64,000 bases of DNA from assembly GCA_015680685.1 (NCBI GenBank), contig MNCI01030886.1, forward strand, positions 16,105-80,104. Reading direction: 5' to 3'. Under the pieces are notes generated by a model. It was not told where the DNA came from. It saw only the letters and a program-made list of their open reading frames with translations, and searched no databases. Below, piece by piece: positions 20,713 through 32,539 of the stretch. The stretch comes from Gnetum montanum. Its lineage: Eukaryota; Streptophyta; Gnetopsida; Gnetales; Gnetaceae. The number at the start of each line of letters is the position of its first letter. Position 1 is the stretch's first letter. Made by a program: the position numbers and the translations under genes.

Positions 20713-22929
20713 GGCGGCATAATGTTCTTAGCCTGCATCCATGATCTCGCAAACAAGCGAGCGTTCACAGTGCCAACATGGGGTGGGACGTTGTAGTTCT
20801 AGAATGTAGTTCATGATGATAAGAAAACATCCTCTAGAACATATGCAATGCCACTGCCCCTGGCATCTTGCTGATCCTCCAGAGATGTTTTCTGACATCT
20901 TGCTGACCTTCCAGAGCTATGGGTACCACAGCCTATCACTCTGGCGATAGCTCCTATTGTTAGTGCCTACTACTAGAGTCCCAACACTATTGTGGAATAA
21001 CCTTAAAGTTGCTACCCTCTAGTCCCCACCATCATCCGAGCTCAAAAAATGTTCAGCTACTAGGTTTCTCAGCTTATGACTGAACTACATGATGTTTGCC
21101 CTGGGCGGGGACTCCTGACCACTTGCATAGGCCACAACTCCTAGCCTCCTTAGTGCCAACCCCTTCAGTCTACTGCTGCTGGAACCGCTATTGGCCTTCC
21201 TAGTTTGGACATCACATGCTTCAGCAAGAATGCTCCCTACTTCAGTAGTGTTTAAAGTAAGTGCGATTCTGCCCTCACCTCATTTCATAGTTACATTTTT
21301 CTAGTTTGCTTTTTGTTGTGTTTGTAGGATACAAGTCGAGATGGCATCGATTAGAGATGCATTTCACCAGGAGGATAGGACACTACATCGTTCCAAGGTG
21401 ACCATTCTGACTAGCTTGGCTACTTGGGAATGCACATCTTGTCCTCCCTCTTAACCTTCTTCACCTCATTTCTCACACCCGAAGTTTCCCATTTCACATC
21501 TCTTTTACAAGCTTGCCCGATGCATATAAAGCCCTCCTACATGCTCAACCACATGGGAAGCACCTGTAGGTAGGTCAAAGCCCCACATGGATGTAACAAA
21601 ACTCATCTTAGGGAGGAAACACTTGTCTTGCAACAATAGGGTTGTTTGTAAGTGAACATGGTTAAACAACAGAAGAAAAGTGCAAAAGTGTAAAAGAGCA
21701 AAAGAGCTCAAAAAAATGAGGTGTGCCCATAACAAATGGCACATCAGCTGTTTCACAACGACCATCTCTAAGTATTCCAATGAGAGGTTAGAAGCCAACA
21801 AAAGAAAGATGCCCATGTGTATCGACTCCCTCACAAGAACTCTGACGAGAGACCGAACTATGTTTACATCTTTCCCCTTTCCCTACCCGACTACCCTAAT
21901 ACTTCCAAGCACAACAAAGTGACATCTAAGTGACCACTGGAGAGTGATGTTGGTGTCTTATGCTTCATGGTGTTTTGTATTCTTTGTTGATGTCTCTCGG
22001 GCAGATCCTCCAGACGTCAACAAAGAGGGGCTAGTGAAATACCATAAAATTTTAGGACCCTCATGCTTCAGCAGAGTTTTGGAATTTGAGCAAGGATTTC
22101 CACAAGTGTAGCATCATGATGGGCCGATAGAATGGTGTAGGCACCAAGGATAGACTGTACATTCCAACAAGTTTTCTATCTCTAGGGCTGATAGGCTTGT
22201 TGGACTCTCTAGCTTGCCCAATCGAACAATTGACCCGACTGGCAGTCTACCCAAGGATCATGCTAGGAGTTGTCAAAAGTGTTCGGGATGAGAAAAATAG
22301 TTCGACAAGTTTTCTAGCATAGAAATATACTATGCTACATAGCATAGCAAGCCTCAAAGAGATCAATCAAGCATCCAAGATGTAAGTTGATGACAAGTTG
22401 GTCTTCCAAAGCATTTGTCCATGTTGCAACCATCAAACAAACTTGCTCCACCAACACAAGGTGCTACGCTATGCAGTGTAGTAGAGCATAATAGGGACAA
22501 AGTGCACAATGACCCCCCTTTTCCAAGTAACTCCAACAAGAATATTGCACTTGGCAATGCTTTAGCGTCCAAAACTAGTTGTCCCACTTAGCCCTCAGGC
22601 CTCAAGCAAAGTTTTCTTGGTAGAAAATGGCAGATTGAACAAGGAAGCATGATACACTGGCTGCTATGTTGTGCTATGCTACATAGCGTAGCACAATGTA
22701 GCAACAATGAAAAAATGAAAGAAATGTTCCAAAGATGAATTCAACAAGTTCAAAGGCTTTCTGGCATGAAGGACAAAAGTTGCAGTTGTTTGCCTGACCA
22801 AGCCTCATACAAATGCTCTCAGCTCCTACACAAGTTTTCTATCAAGACCGGTTACTACACTATGCTATGCTACGTAGTGTAGCACAGTGCAGTGAGTAGC
22901 TACTTACACTACACTAATGTGCTGAACAG
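20713..22929 (+). other. E2 3' non-coding tail with dispersed palindromes
   Basis: No conserved protein is seen. A short frame starts at 21340 (MASIRDAFHQEDRTLHRSK) just after an acceptor-like TTTGTTGTGTTTGTAG, which may be the remnant of another spliced ORF. From 22310 on, imperfect palindromes of the type CTATGCTACATAGCGTAGCA recur (22325-22352, 22459-22492, 22662-22702, 22856-22890). No purine tract precedes the 3' LTR at 22930, which is unusual and may reflect loss. Confidence 0.5.
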
Positions 22930-23860
22930 TGTAGGTAGTGCAACACTGGCATGGAGGCATCAAGACATCTTCGGTTAGCTCTATAACTTGTTGGAAATGA
23001 TTATTCTTGCCCTGATATCTTTTTGGCAGACAAAATCAGAAAGTTTGCTTCATTTTGCATACCCCTGGTCAATCCCCAAAAATTATTGCTATGCTTGACC
23101 TTGCTTGCAAGAGTAGGAAAGATGTAGTCCTGGAGCATAGGCTCCATTTTGCTTGCATTGTTGGCACATTGGATTTTGGCACATGCAATTTCAGCAGTAT
23201 GGTCATAGCATAACAAAGCTCACCTCTAACATTGCACACCTAAATAGTACAACCATGTTTACACCTTATGGGGCCTAGGACACGTGGAATCCAGACCATG
23301 TTTTTATCCTACTCCTAGCCCTATAAATACCCTGGCAAACAACACTCGAGGTGTTGGCTTGGGTGGTGATTGACTTTTAAGTTGGATTTTCGAAGAGCAT
23401 ATTTGGCAATTTTTTAGCACTTTGGTTGGGTTTGAGTTTGCTGGTTGACTCTACAGTTTAGAGATCTACGACCACACTACTCTGTGTAAGCTATGCCTCT
23501 TCCGTGTTACGTGTTTTGTTGTACACCTTTCAGCAAAGCAAAGGATCAAACCCATGACCTTGAGGCGGTGCACTTTATCACCCAAGTCTATTTTGCTATT
23601 TTTTTACTATCATTGTTTTTTTGCACTATTTTCACCGCTTTACATTTATTGATCGTTGATTTACTTTGCGTGCTTCGCTTCCCAAACAAGCATTTACGAA
23701 AGGTTAAGATACACTGATTAAGTCCCTGTCTAATCGACCAAACTGTTCAAGGCACCCCATTTCTATTTCTCTCCAGCATGGCCCTTGCACAAATCTGGGG
23801 TTAAACTATTCACCTAGCAACCTCTCGGTGTTCTAGCCATCGATGTTTTTAGTTGCGACA
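22930..23860 (+). repeat. E2 3' LTR (931 bp)
   Basis: Collinear with 5710-6640. It starts TGTAGGTAGTGCAAC and ends GTTGCGACA; the TATA box CTATAAATAC is at 23321-23330. The sequence after it (AGTAGAAGTAAGG) belongs to an Athila-type element of another family. Confidence 0.9.
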
Positions 23861-23938
23861 AGTAGAAGTAAGGTATGAATTAAATTTTATAAATAGCCTT
23901 ACTAATGGTCGGCCTCGTGTGATTGTAGATGGTCCCTA

Positions 23939-26748
23939 AATATGGACAATAAGAAGGACCCTCTCAAGGTGTGTCCAAGTGATCCGAGAGAGGTCGAGGA
24001 TAAGCATCTCCCGAAAAATGTACAGAGTAGGAGGTGTAATCATTTAGCATCCATTAAGAGACTCCTACTACTACATAGTCGGGACAAGTGGAAGGAGGAG
24101 CTGCTGAAGTGCCTAAATAGGGACAACACCTCACGTTGTCCCCAAAGTGTGTTCAGAATATCTGAGAAAGGTCCATGTCATCAACTGTGATCATGGAGCC
24201 ACACTTCAAACCTTTCATAGAATTTTCTCCTAAGGTTGTTAGGGACCAACTCAGAGGGTCCCCATTATGGCATGTCCTCTCTGAAAGTGATGCATGGTAC
24301 TTAGGAGAAACATATCAATTTTGGCATAATAAAGAAGAAGGTACCACAATTGACATTTGTGATGTGTCTGTAGATTTTTCCGCCAAGGCCATCTCGATAA
24401 TGTTGAACCTTCTAAATATAGGGCCAAAAGTTGCTCACCTATCCACTTGCTCTGATGCTGATGCACGAAGAGTCTGGTTGGACAATGCGTTTGGTAAAGA
24501 GGACAAGACATATGGAGAGTTGACGTTGGAAGAAAGGATATACTACAATATTGGTACTTATCACATATTTCATACAAGAGGATTAAACAGAATTTCAACA
24601 TATGTGGCAAGAGGAAGTGTGATATTGATGGGAAAGTTTAATGCTAACATTCCTCATCTATATCTCATGGAGATCTTAAGGTGGTTTGAAGAATGCAAGA
24701 CATGGAAGTTTGCGTAGCCCTTCCCTTGTCTCATTGGGAAGTTGTGCAAACATGCTGGCATTCTAGGGTACACCAATGACATTCCCAGAAGAGTTTAAAA
24801 TGCTTCATTTTTCGAACTACTAAAGCCACCAGCCCAAAGGAAGAGTGCTAGTGAGTCACTGGAGCGAAAGCAAGAATAGACAGTGGGGCCCATTGCAACT
24901 TAAACAGTAGGGCCTAGCCAACTCCCAATCATAGGGCCCAGTCAACAACAACTAGGGCCCAACACGAGCCAGTGAGACCAACTACCACCACCACTGTAGG
25001 ATTATAGATTGTCAATGAGCCATCTCAGGGCCATCGCTGAGACGATCAGTTAGGGAAGTTATGATGATGCTAATCTCTTTTGTGTCATTGACAACACCGT
25101 ATGATCCATAGTTTCTATTGATCACGCATGGGGTGAGGTGTCCATACAAATAGGAGGAGGGAAGATCCATTGGTTACAACAAATTTTAGGGAATGCTATG
25201 TCTTTCCAGGTGCAATTGGAAATAGGTGAAGGGGCCACAGTGGTGGTCATGCAGCACCAAGATGTAGCAAGAGCCATAGAAGTGGTCACCAAGATGAAGT
25301 AAGAGCCATAGAAGTGGTTAAGGACTACATCAAAGAATCTTTCAACGATCCTATTGTGCCACCGACAGATTTCACAGGAGCATGACATGCTTAAACTCTG
25401 TTTGGTTCCTTAATGACTCTTGCGAAGCATGAGAATGTCCTTGATCGATTGCTGCAGAGAAGACAAGTAATGATGTCCTTTTTCAACATCTCACAAGATG
25501 TCATGGTAGTGCAATCGGACCTCATCTTCATAAAAGGAAAGCTAGTCATGGTAGAGACTAGGGCTGAGCATGCAGAAGTAGAGTTGGTAAGATTCCAAGA
25601 AAGGTTGTTACCTTGTAAGCTACACAGTGGGGCCCATCTTAGTTTATTCCTGTAGACCAGTTGGACACTTTCAGGATTGAGTAACTCAATAAGCTACTAG
25701 CAGACAATAAAAGAGTGGCAGAGGAGAAGGAGAAGGCTGACTGGAATGCCTCCAAGGCACAAGCACAAACCTACGCACATGCCAAGGCACTCAGAACCTT
25801 ACAAGAAGAGAATAAACAATTTGCTACTGACAATCTTTGGTTGACCATTATGGAGAAATAGAAGAATGTTCTCGAAGAAAACTTTCAATAGTTATGAGAA
25901 CAGTTGGTTAGGGTCAACCAAGATATGAACCATTTAGCTAGAGAGAATCGAACCCTCTCTATGGAGGAGGTACGCAAAATCCATTAGAAGATGGCCATTG
26001 AAATAAGCGCATGGCAAAAAAAGGCCAAGTGACATGAAAAGTTAAAGGAGAACTTCAGAGACCAGGTGGGGATGTACAAGCAAGTTATCGAGAAGGAGAT
26101 CCATATGGCCAAGGCCCACATCAATACCTTCAGTGATCAACACATTGATTGGAAGGTCATAGTGGACACCTATGCATTTTTCCACCAGGTAGAGCTTAAA
26201 AGCCAGGACCTATAGATTCAAGATCTCACAGAGTACATAGAATTGGTAAACTTGTGGTATGCCAATCTATCCATGTTGATAGCAGGATGCCTAAGAATAG
26301 AGCTCGAGAAGTATGTAGCTACCACCTACGTCAAATATGAAGCAGAATTTGTAGAGCACAAGAAAACATTACCAAGGCTAGAAGTCACAAAATTTGAACT
26401 AGATGTGGTTAAGGCTAGCTACTAATGGAAAAAAGATGTCACAGTAGACTTGGCTCGACAGCTTACAGATTTCCAGGAGTACAGGGACAAAGCCAAAGCC
26501 TACGAGGAGGAATGATGGCTGTTTGTGGTTGGTATGTTAAAGCAAATCAATTGTTCCTGCAACTACCATGTCCATGGGAGGTGTTGACTCCATCAAACAT
26601 TGGAGCATCAACATGGATGGCACAAGACCCCTAAACTGAAGAGGAAAAGCTCTAGGAACTATTGCAGGGCCATCAAATTCCAAAACCTAGAGCAAAAGAC
26701 AAGGGAAAGCATCCCATGGAGGAACCACCATCACCAGGAACCACATGA
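23939..26748 (+). pseudogene. E7 extra ORF: plant-transposon-protein-like domain plus coiled coil
   Basis: An ATG at 23939 directly follows GTGTGATTGTAG, an acceptor-like site that is conserved in E3 (GTGTGATTGCAG before its ATG). From 24175 to 24717 one open frame holds the globular domain: FVDFS-like strands, GELTLEERIYYNIGTYHIFH, IPHLYLMEILRWFEE and, after TAG, PFPCLIGKLCKHAGILGYTN, the hallmark of the putative plant transposon protein family (PF20167-like). Then EGATVVVMQHQDVA, ENVLDRLLQRRQVM and a long heptad-rich, charged region (25500-26550) to SPGTT and TGA at 26746. Athila elements are known to have an ORF after pol, called env-like by some authors; this ORF has that position in E5. 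Many stops and shifts; the function is unknown. Confidence 0.7.
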
Positions 26749-26934
26749 GTTCCTATAGAATTTTGTAATTTTGAAATTTTGTAATTTTTGTGTTAGTGTC
26801 CCAATTTTGTTGTATTCAATTCTCCACTGTGGCATGAATAAATTCCTAGTCAGTCAATAATCCCATACCTATCCACTGTGTAATCAATGAAGCTTGTTCT
26901 CATTTTGTTTGACTTAAGGATGAGTTTTCATTCA

Positions 26935-27842
26935 ATTTTGGGGATATGATGAATCATGATTCATTAGGCTCCAATATTAGACCTGCGATATCGCATACAC
27001 GATATCAAGTACGCAATATTGTAGCCTAGCTAGTGATATCGGATGCGCGATATCGTGACTCCTGTGTAGGCCTATAAATACACATGTAGGTGCAAGGAGT
27101 TGGTAGTCAGTTTTTAAAGTTAGTCAGTAGTTCATTTTAGAAGTTAGCTTTCATTTTTAGTTCTTCTCAACCCTTTTCCCCTAGTGCATGCCTGTTGTGT
27201 GATGATTGTAATTGTACAACACTTTCATTTGAGTGTAACGTACTTGGACATGCACATGATTGAAAATAAAGATTGAGATTACTTCATCATTGTAGCATTC
27301 ACTTAGTTTAATTATTTAATTTTTATTGTTATTTATTTCTTTTGTAGTTAATATCTCTTCACCCTAAACTCCTTAAATGCAAAATGAGTATGAATTAATC
27401 AGGAGCATTCAAGTGTGACTACTTGGTATCTCAGTAGCATACCTAGGCCATGCACTTGGTAATCCCAGTGGTAGTAATGCATGAGGTCTAAGATGTGTAC
27501 AGATGATTAAGGAATGGATGCTCATTGCACTTAGGCTAGCTTAGATTCTCTCTCCAACTTCCTATTAGCTTAGACTCTCTTCATCCTTTTCCTCTTAGCT
27601 TAACAAGTTATTTTCCATTGCCTCTAGGAGTAGCACTAGGTTAGAAACCACATCATACACCTCACTTTGGACTAAACCATATGTGACAAAGCATATACTA
27701 GTCCAGGTGGGAAGATAGCGAACTGCGATCAATGAGTAACTATCTAGATACCACAACTAGGCCGTTTGCGGAGTTCGACCAGATCATGCATGAAACGATT
27801 GTATTCATATGGTTGAGTGTAGGGGTACCTCACCACTCATCA
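26935..27842 (+). repeat. E7 polypurine tract and 3' LTR (896 bp)
   Basis: AATTTTGGGGATA precedes TGATGAATCATGA at 26947; the LTR ends CACCACTCATCA at 27842. U3 carries repeated GATATCGCATACACGATATC-like palindromes (26985-27055) followed by a TATA box CCTATAAATACA (27071-27082). It is the same family as 31498-32347 and 39014-39831, in the opposite orientation. Confidence 0.85.
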
Positions 27843-27892
27843 ATATGCTAGAAGCTATTTTGCATCATTATTATCAAGTCAACCTAAGCACC

Positions 27893-28195
27893 TAGTGGTG
27901 TAGGGCAAGTAGTCAAGGCACTCATCTTTTGGTTGAAAGTTTGTGGGTTTGATTCTTTCCTATGGGTGTAGCAACAATGGAGTAGCCTTGTGGTAGAATC
28001 CTTTTCATTCATAGGGCACATCTACCCTATTAGGTGAGTAGGGATTTTCCTACTAGCCTTGAGTTGTCTTACCTTAAAAGAACAAAAGACAATGTCAACC
28101 TATTCATGAGGCACATCTAGCCTATTAAGTGAGTAGGGGTTATCCTTTACCTTAACTTCAAAAAGAAAAAATAAAAGCAAAAATTAAAAAAAATG
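27893..28195 (+). repeat. Possible tRNA-derived SINE
   Basis: The head resembles a tRNA gene: an A-box-like segment around TGTAGGGCAAGTAGTCAAGG and a B-box-like GTGGGTTTGATTCTTTCC (27947-27964, consensus GGTTCGANTCC). The body contains a partly duplicated segment (CATTCATAGGGCACATCTACC at 28005 and TATTCATGAGGCACATCTAGC at 28102). The end is A-rich (28155-28195). No clear target-site duplication was found. Confidence 0.45.
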
Positions 28196-28967
28196 TTAAC
28201 ATAAAGCTAAGTTGAAAGAAAATCCAATTGATGGAAATAGGTGATATCACTCTTACCCTTTTACTACCAAAAAGGGGTATTAATGCTTTAGAGGTGTAGC
28301 ACAATTTTTAGCATATGTTAGTTCTATCTATGAATTTTGAAAACTCTGTTATCCTCACTACTCTTGGTTTTAGCAATAATGATTGTAGGAGTTATTGCAC
28401 ATTTGCTGAACTTTTTAAACAATAATCTCTATTCTCAATGTAAACAATAATATTTGGGATAAAGAAAACATTTTAAAGAAGACATGTAAAAATTATATAA
28501 TGTATTATCTCATAACAGTATTTCAATATTTAAAGGATATTATACCCAAAACAATGGCATAGGTAAAATCTTTCCATTAAGAGTTTTGTTTATAAGGTAT
28601 AAGTATGATTATAAAGCTTCATCCTTATTGTTTAGTATATTTTTTAAGAGGTAAATCCATTTTTTATCAAAAAAATTTAACATCCAAAAATATACTTCTT
28701 TCAAGCATTGTTTCAAGATCACAAGAATCTTATATTCTAAGTAAGAACTATTTGCCAAAACTTCATCTCTCTATTATTAACATGTTTGTTAAACTTAGTA
28801 TTATAGGAATGCCATTTTAGTTATTCATAAATTTGTTATTAAATTATCATAGTAAATGATCAATCTTAGATTCCAAAAAATGCATGATGTGAAAATATTT
28901 CTATATATTTCCAAAAAAAAATAAAAAAAAAAAATCCACACTAGTACTTAGTATTAGCAATGTGAAT

Positions 28968-29050
28968 AATGAGGTCTTTAACTTAGTGGTAAAAGTCTTA
29001 CCTTGGTAACCCCAATTCACATGGTCAATTCTAGTAGCCAACATTAAGTT
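28968..29050 (+). repeat. Possible second tRNA-derived SINE head
   Basis: AACTTAGTGGTAAAAGTCTT resembles an A box (TAGCTTAGTGGT type) and CATGGTCAATTCTAGTAGCC, 40 bases on, resembles a decayed B box. No A-rich tail follows at the expected place; a tandem repeat begins instead. Confidence 0.3.
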
Positions 29051-29059
29051 ATAAATAAA

Positions 29060-29262
29060 ATAAAAAATTACTGACATATTCCTTGGAAAGAATACTGACA
29101 TATTCCTATATTTCAAAATTACTGAATATAACTGACATATAGGAAAAAATTACTGACATATTCCTATATTCCTATATTTCCTATATGGGAAAAAATTACT
29201 GACATATTCCTATATTCCTTGGATCTATTGGACTAGTTTTTAAATTACTGACATATGCTAAC
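29060..29262 (+). repeat. Imperfect tandem repeat AAAATTACTGACATATTCCTATAT
   Basis: TTACTGACATATTCC or a close variant occurs at 29067, 29122-29140 (partial), 29148, 29193 and 29245 (partial), with AT-rich links. It is a local minisatellite of about 45 bp with internal shorter repeats. No coding potential. Confidence 0.65.
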
Positions 29263-29682
29263 AACCATATGCTACAACTCTAAGCATTAATACTCCTTTT
29301 TGGCAATGAAATGGTAAGTCCTTATTCTTAGCCTCAAAATCTCTTAGAATGGTATTGAGATAGATCATGAGAAGATTCATATTAATTAGAACATTTATTA
29401 GCTTTCTACAATAATAATGGAAATGCAATAGTTTTTTGGATACTCTAACTATTACAAGAAATTTCATTAAGGATTTCTCAAAAATAGTTAGATTGTTATC
29501 CATGCATGCTCACAAAGAAGAATGTCTAGTTTAAATGGACTAAATAATATCAAAAATCATTTAATCATTTGAAAAATAAGATTATAAGGACTCCAGTAAT
29601 GTTCTGCCTAGATTGGGATTATTTATTTTAAATTATAATATATGCATGTAATCATGCATTAGTAGTTGTCTTGATGCAATAT

Positions 29683-30307
29683 TAATAAGTGTCAAAGTGT
29701 CGTGTCGAAGGGGCCACATCAACGTAGCATTTGCTACGTTAACGGGGCCCCATCGAGGTAGCCCTAGCCATGTTTAGGAGCATGAGATTTATAGTAGTAG
29801 TATAGCTCTTGCAGTTTGTCGATTTGAAAGTTAGAATATTTTTCTTGAGTGCCTGCAGTAGGAGTCATTGAGTGTACAAATCTTTATTTGAGCATTGTAC
29901 ATGAACCATACCAGTGTGTATAGAAATAAAGATGAGCTTCTTAATAAACCTTGCAAAATTTTGGATAGCTTAAATGTTTTATTTATGCATTCATTATTTT
30001 TTTTTGTTAAATATTCAATAAATGAAGCTAAATAGATTAAATACATAAGTATGATTGCTTCAAGCATAAACACATATTTGCTTAGTAATCCTAGTAGTGT
30101 TATTACTTGATGTGCCCAATAGTGTAGCACTTGGTAACCCAGCAGTGGATACATGGGTTCAAGACGTGCATAGAAAGTGGGACTAGATGCTTATGTTAGG
30201 ACTAGCTAGAGACCAGTTAGTTAGTTAAATTATATTAGTAATTAAATTTCTCCATCTCTCTCTTTAAGCATCAAACCTATAAAACATAAAATGATAAAAA
30301 TCATATG
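29683..30307 (+). repeat. E5 5' LTR, first part (U3 and most of R/U5)
   Basis: Collinear with 59205-59929 of the 3' LTR. U3 contains an inverted repeat AACGTAGCATTTGCTACGTT (29721-29740) and GGGGCCCCATCGAGG. Bases 30303-30307, ATATG, are the target site duplicated by E4; the LTR resumes at 48004. Confidence 0.9.
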
Positions 30308-31155
30308 TGATGAGTGGCTAGGTACCCCTATGCCAAAACATATGAATCATTAAGGCATTATGTGCGATCTGGTCGAATTCCATGGACCTATAGTTATCTA
30401 ATGCACTAGCTCTTCTAGGAAGTGAAATGGGCATTAAGAACATTTGTTGTCTTCCCAACCACACTTGTGAGGTTCAAAGGTATGGTTTAAGTGTAAGTGA
30501 AGTATATAATTTTTCTTATATATATGTTATAAGTTTGATTACCTACAACAAGAATGAAAGGTAAAGTAATTGAGGATCTAATTCATCTACCGCCTAGCTA
30601 GCCTAACACAAGTAACCATTCCACTTTCTTGAAACCATCCTAAACACATATAACACTACTGGGCTACCAAACCTTAAGAATTTTTGGGTTACCAAGTACT
30701 ATATGTATGCTCGAAGTGTTTGTGATTGCATTCATTAACTGCAGGAAATAAATTGCTTAATTGAAATGTAGTAAAGTAAAGTTCATTAAAAGAAACATTA
30801 ATCTAGTCTCAGTGCTACAAGGATTGTCANCATTTATTGAATATTTAACAAAAAAAAATAATGAATGCATAAATAAAACATTTAAGCTATCCAAAATTTT
30901 GCAAGGTTTATTAAGAAGCTCATCTTTATTTCTATACACACTGGTATGGTTCATGTACANTCTGAAAGAAAGTAAACAACAAAAGCTTCGCTACTCTGAC
31001 TAGAAAATGATCAAAAACTAATTGTCAAAACTGGAGCCCAGGTGTAGTATTTATAGACTCAAGGTATATACCCCAACATCGTGTACGTGATGTTGCATCA
31101 AGGCCCTGATGTCACATATGCGACATCACAGCCAATGCCAAAAATATGTTCATCA
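30308..31155 (-). repeat. E4 3' LTR, with a wrongly assembled piece
   Basis: Starts (minus strand) TGATGAACATATTTTTGGC at 31155 and ends at 30308. U3 has GATGTC-type palindromes (31077-31127) and a TATA box (minus strand CTATAAATAC, 31046-31055). Bases 30830-30960 do not belong: two N bases enclose a copy of another LTR, and about 115 bases of genuine LTR present in 47184-47998 are missing there. Confidence 0.85.
30830..30960. other. Assembly artefact: inverted 129-bp copy between two N bases
   Basis: Bases 30831-30959 are, base for base, the reverse complement of 29896-30024 (the R region of E5), including the same 9-base A/T run, although the surrounding LTRs differ strongly. Each end has a single N. 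A true duplication of this age would not be identical. Confidence 0.9.
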
Positions 31156-31497
31156 TACCCCCACGATTGAATGAAAATTCCTCCTCAAGTGAAGAAGAGG
31201 AGGAATAAGCTCTTTACAACATAATATATTGGGTAGTTATGGGATTATTGACTAACATTACAAATTGACTTAGATGAAACATACAAACTCTGAGTACCCA
31301 AGTGTACAAAATTACAATTTTTACAACATTGGATGTTTATGATAAGAGAGGGGAACACACTAGATAACACTGACATCCAATGCCTTTTTGCAACAAAAAA
31401 ATGAGAGGGAAAAAAGAGATCCAACGAGCATGAATGGTCCTCATTGTGTGGTACTATTGCATCCTTGGTGAGGATAGTCTCGCTTCCTGATGAGTGG
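31156..31497 (-). other. E4 3' tail and polypurine tract
   Basis: On the minus strand the segment ends CATTCAATCGTGGGGGTA just before the LTR, a purine tract of the Athila type shared with E3, E5 and E6. The rest resembles 58960-59204 of E5 (CCCAAGTGTA..., AATAATCCCAT...). Bases 31493-31497, CTTCC, are the E3 target site. No gene. Confidence 0.75.
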
Positions 31498-32347
31498 TGA
31501 GGTACCCCTACACTCAACCATACGAATATGAGTGTTTTACGCACAATCTGATCTAACTCTACAGACGGACTAGTTATGGTATCCAGACATTTACTCATAG
31601 ATCGTAGTTTGCTATCTTCCCACCTAGACTAGTATTAGCTTTGTCACGTATGGTTTAGTCCAAAGTGAGGTGTATGATGTGTTCTTTCACTAATGCTACT
31701 TCTGGGGATGATGGGAAATAATATCAACTAAACTAGAGGAGAGAGAGAGAGAGAGAGAGAATCTAAACTAGCCTAAGTGTGATGAGCATCCATTCCTTAA
31801 TCATCTGTACACATCTTGGACCTCGTGCATGGCTACCACTGGGATTACCAAGCGCATGGCCTAGGTACACTACTGGGTTACCATGTAGTCACACTTAAAT
31901 GCTCGTAATTAAGTCGTACTCATTTCGTGTTACTAGGAGATAAGGGTAGAGAGATATTAACTAAGAAAGCAATAAATAACAACAACAATTAAATGATTAA
32001 GCTAAGTGGATGTTGCAATGATGAAGTAATCTCGATCTTTATTGCCATTCATGTACGTGTCCAAGTATGTCACACTCAAATAAGGATGCTGTAGAATTAC
32101 AATCACCACACTGTAGGCATGCATTGGGAGAAAGGGTTGAGAGGAAAAACTAACAAAAAGTCCCTACGTTAATACTAAAAACTACAAAACTTAAAACCAA
32201 AAAACTTCCTACCAAATCTTCCTACCTCTTATTTATAGATGAGGAGACATGCTGTGATATCATGTACACGATATCACGTCTAGGCTATGATATTGCATAC
32301 ACGATATCATAGGTGTGATATCACAGCCAAAAATTCATGACTCATCA
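31498..32347 (-). repeat. E3 3' LTR (850 bp)
   Basis: On the minus strand it starts TGATGAGTCATGAATTTTTGG at 32347 and ends GGTACCTCACCACTCATCA at 31498. U3 carries four GATATC-centred palindromes (32251-32330), then a TATA box (minus strand CTATAAATAAGAGG, 32228-32241). A GA dinucleotide run at 31738-31760 is shared with the partner LTR. The adjacent TATGATGAG follows a purine tract GTGGGTA. Confidence 0.9.
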
Positions 32348-32539
32348 TACCCACATGACTGAATGAAAACTTGTCCTCAAGTTAAAGTGAGAATAAGATC
32401 CATTGATTACACAGTGGATAGGTATGGGAGTATTGACTAACGAGAATGGATTCATGCCTTAGTGTGGAATCAGACCAAAATTGAGACACAACACAGAAAA
32501 CGCAAAAGAAAATCCTATATCTACAAAATTGGGTGGAAC

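Larger units (their letters stand above)
5710..23860 (+). mobile_element. E2: 18-kb Tat-type Ty3/gypsy retrotransposon with an antisense spliced gene
   Basis: Two direct LTRs of 931 bp (5710-6640 and 22930-23860) bracket, in order, a primer-binding leader, gag with zinc knuckle, protease, a 6.4-kb block holding a minus-strand multi-exon gene between two tandem-repeat blocks, RT with degenerate RNase H, a second RNase H, integrase, a third tandem-repeat block and a 2.2-kb non-coding tail. The second RNase H places it in the Tat lineage, where dual RNase H is known. Tat relatives also carry antisense ORFs, usually reported between integrase and 3' LTR; here it lies between protease and RT. Flanks do not give a duplication (CAACA left, AGTAG right), so one end may be rearranged. 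All plus-strand genes carry stops. Confidence 0.85.
23861..27842 (+). mobile_element. E7: 3' half of an Athila-type element with the extra ORF
   Basis: It begins exactly where the E2 LTR ends and lines up with the reverse complement of E3 (35420 down to 31498): intron-like sequence, acceptor and ATG, the extra ORF, a purine tract and an LTR of the same family. gag and everything upstream are absent. The sequence left of E2 (before 5710) does not look like the missing 5' part, so E2 did not simply insert into E7; a rearrangement or deletion is likely. With E3, on the opposite strand, it forms a 3.9-kb inverted repeat. Confidence 0.75.
28196..29682. other. AT-rich flank of E5 without recognised gene
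   Basis: Apart from the SINE-like head and tandem repeat given separately, nothing is recognised. A minus-strand open piece at 29258-29503 shows no family motif. The last five bases, AATAT (29678-29682), are the left target-site duplication of E5. Confidence 0.5.

Noticed and set aside
29683-30307. Independent solo LTR
   Set aside because: The missing end is found at 48004-48197 beyond E4 with a perfect ATATG duplication, so it is the split 5' LTR of E5.
31738-31760. GA microsatellite as independent locus
   Set aside because: It occurs at the same place in both E3 LTRs (39266-39285), so it is part of the LTR.
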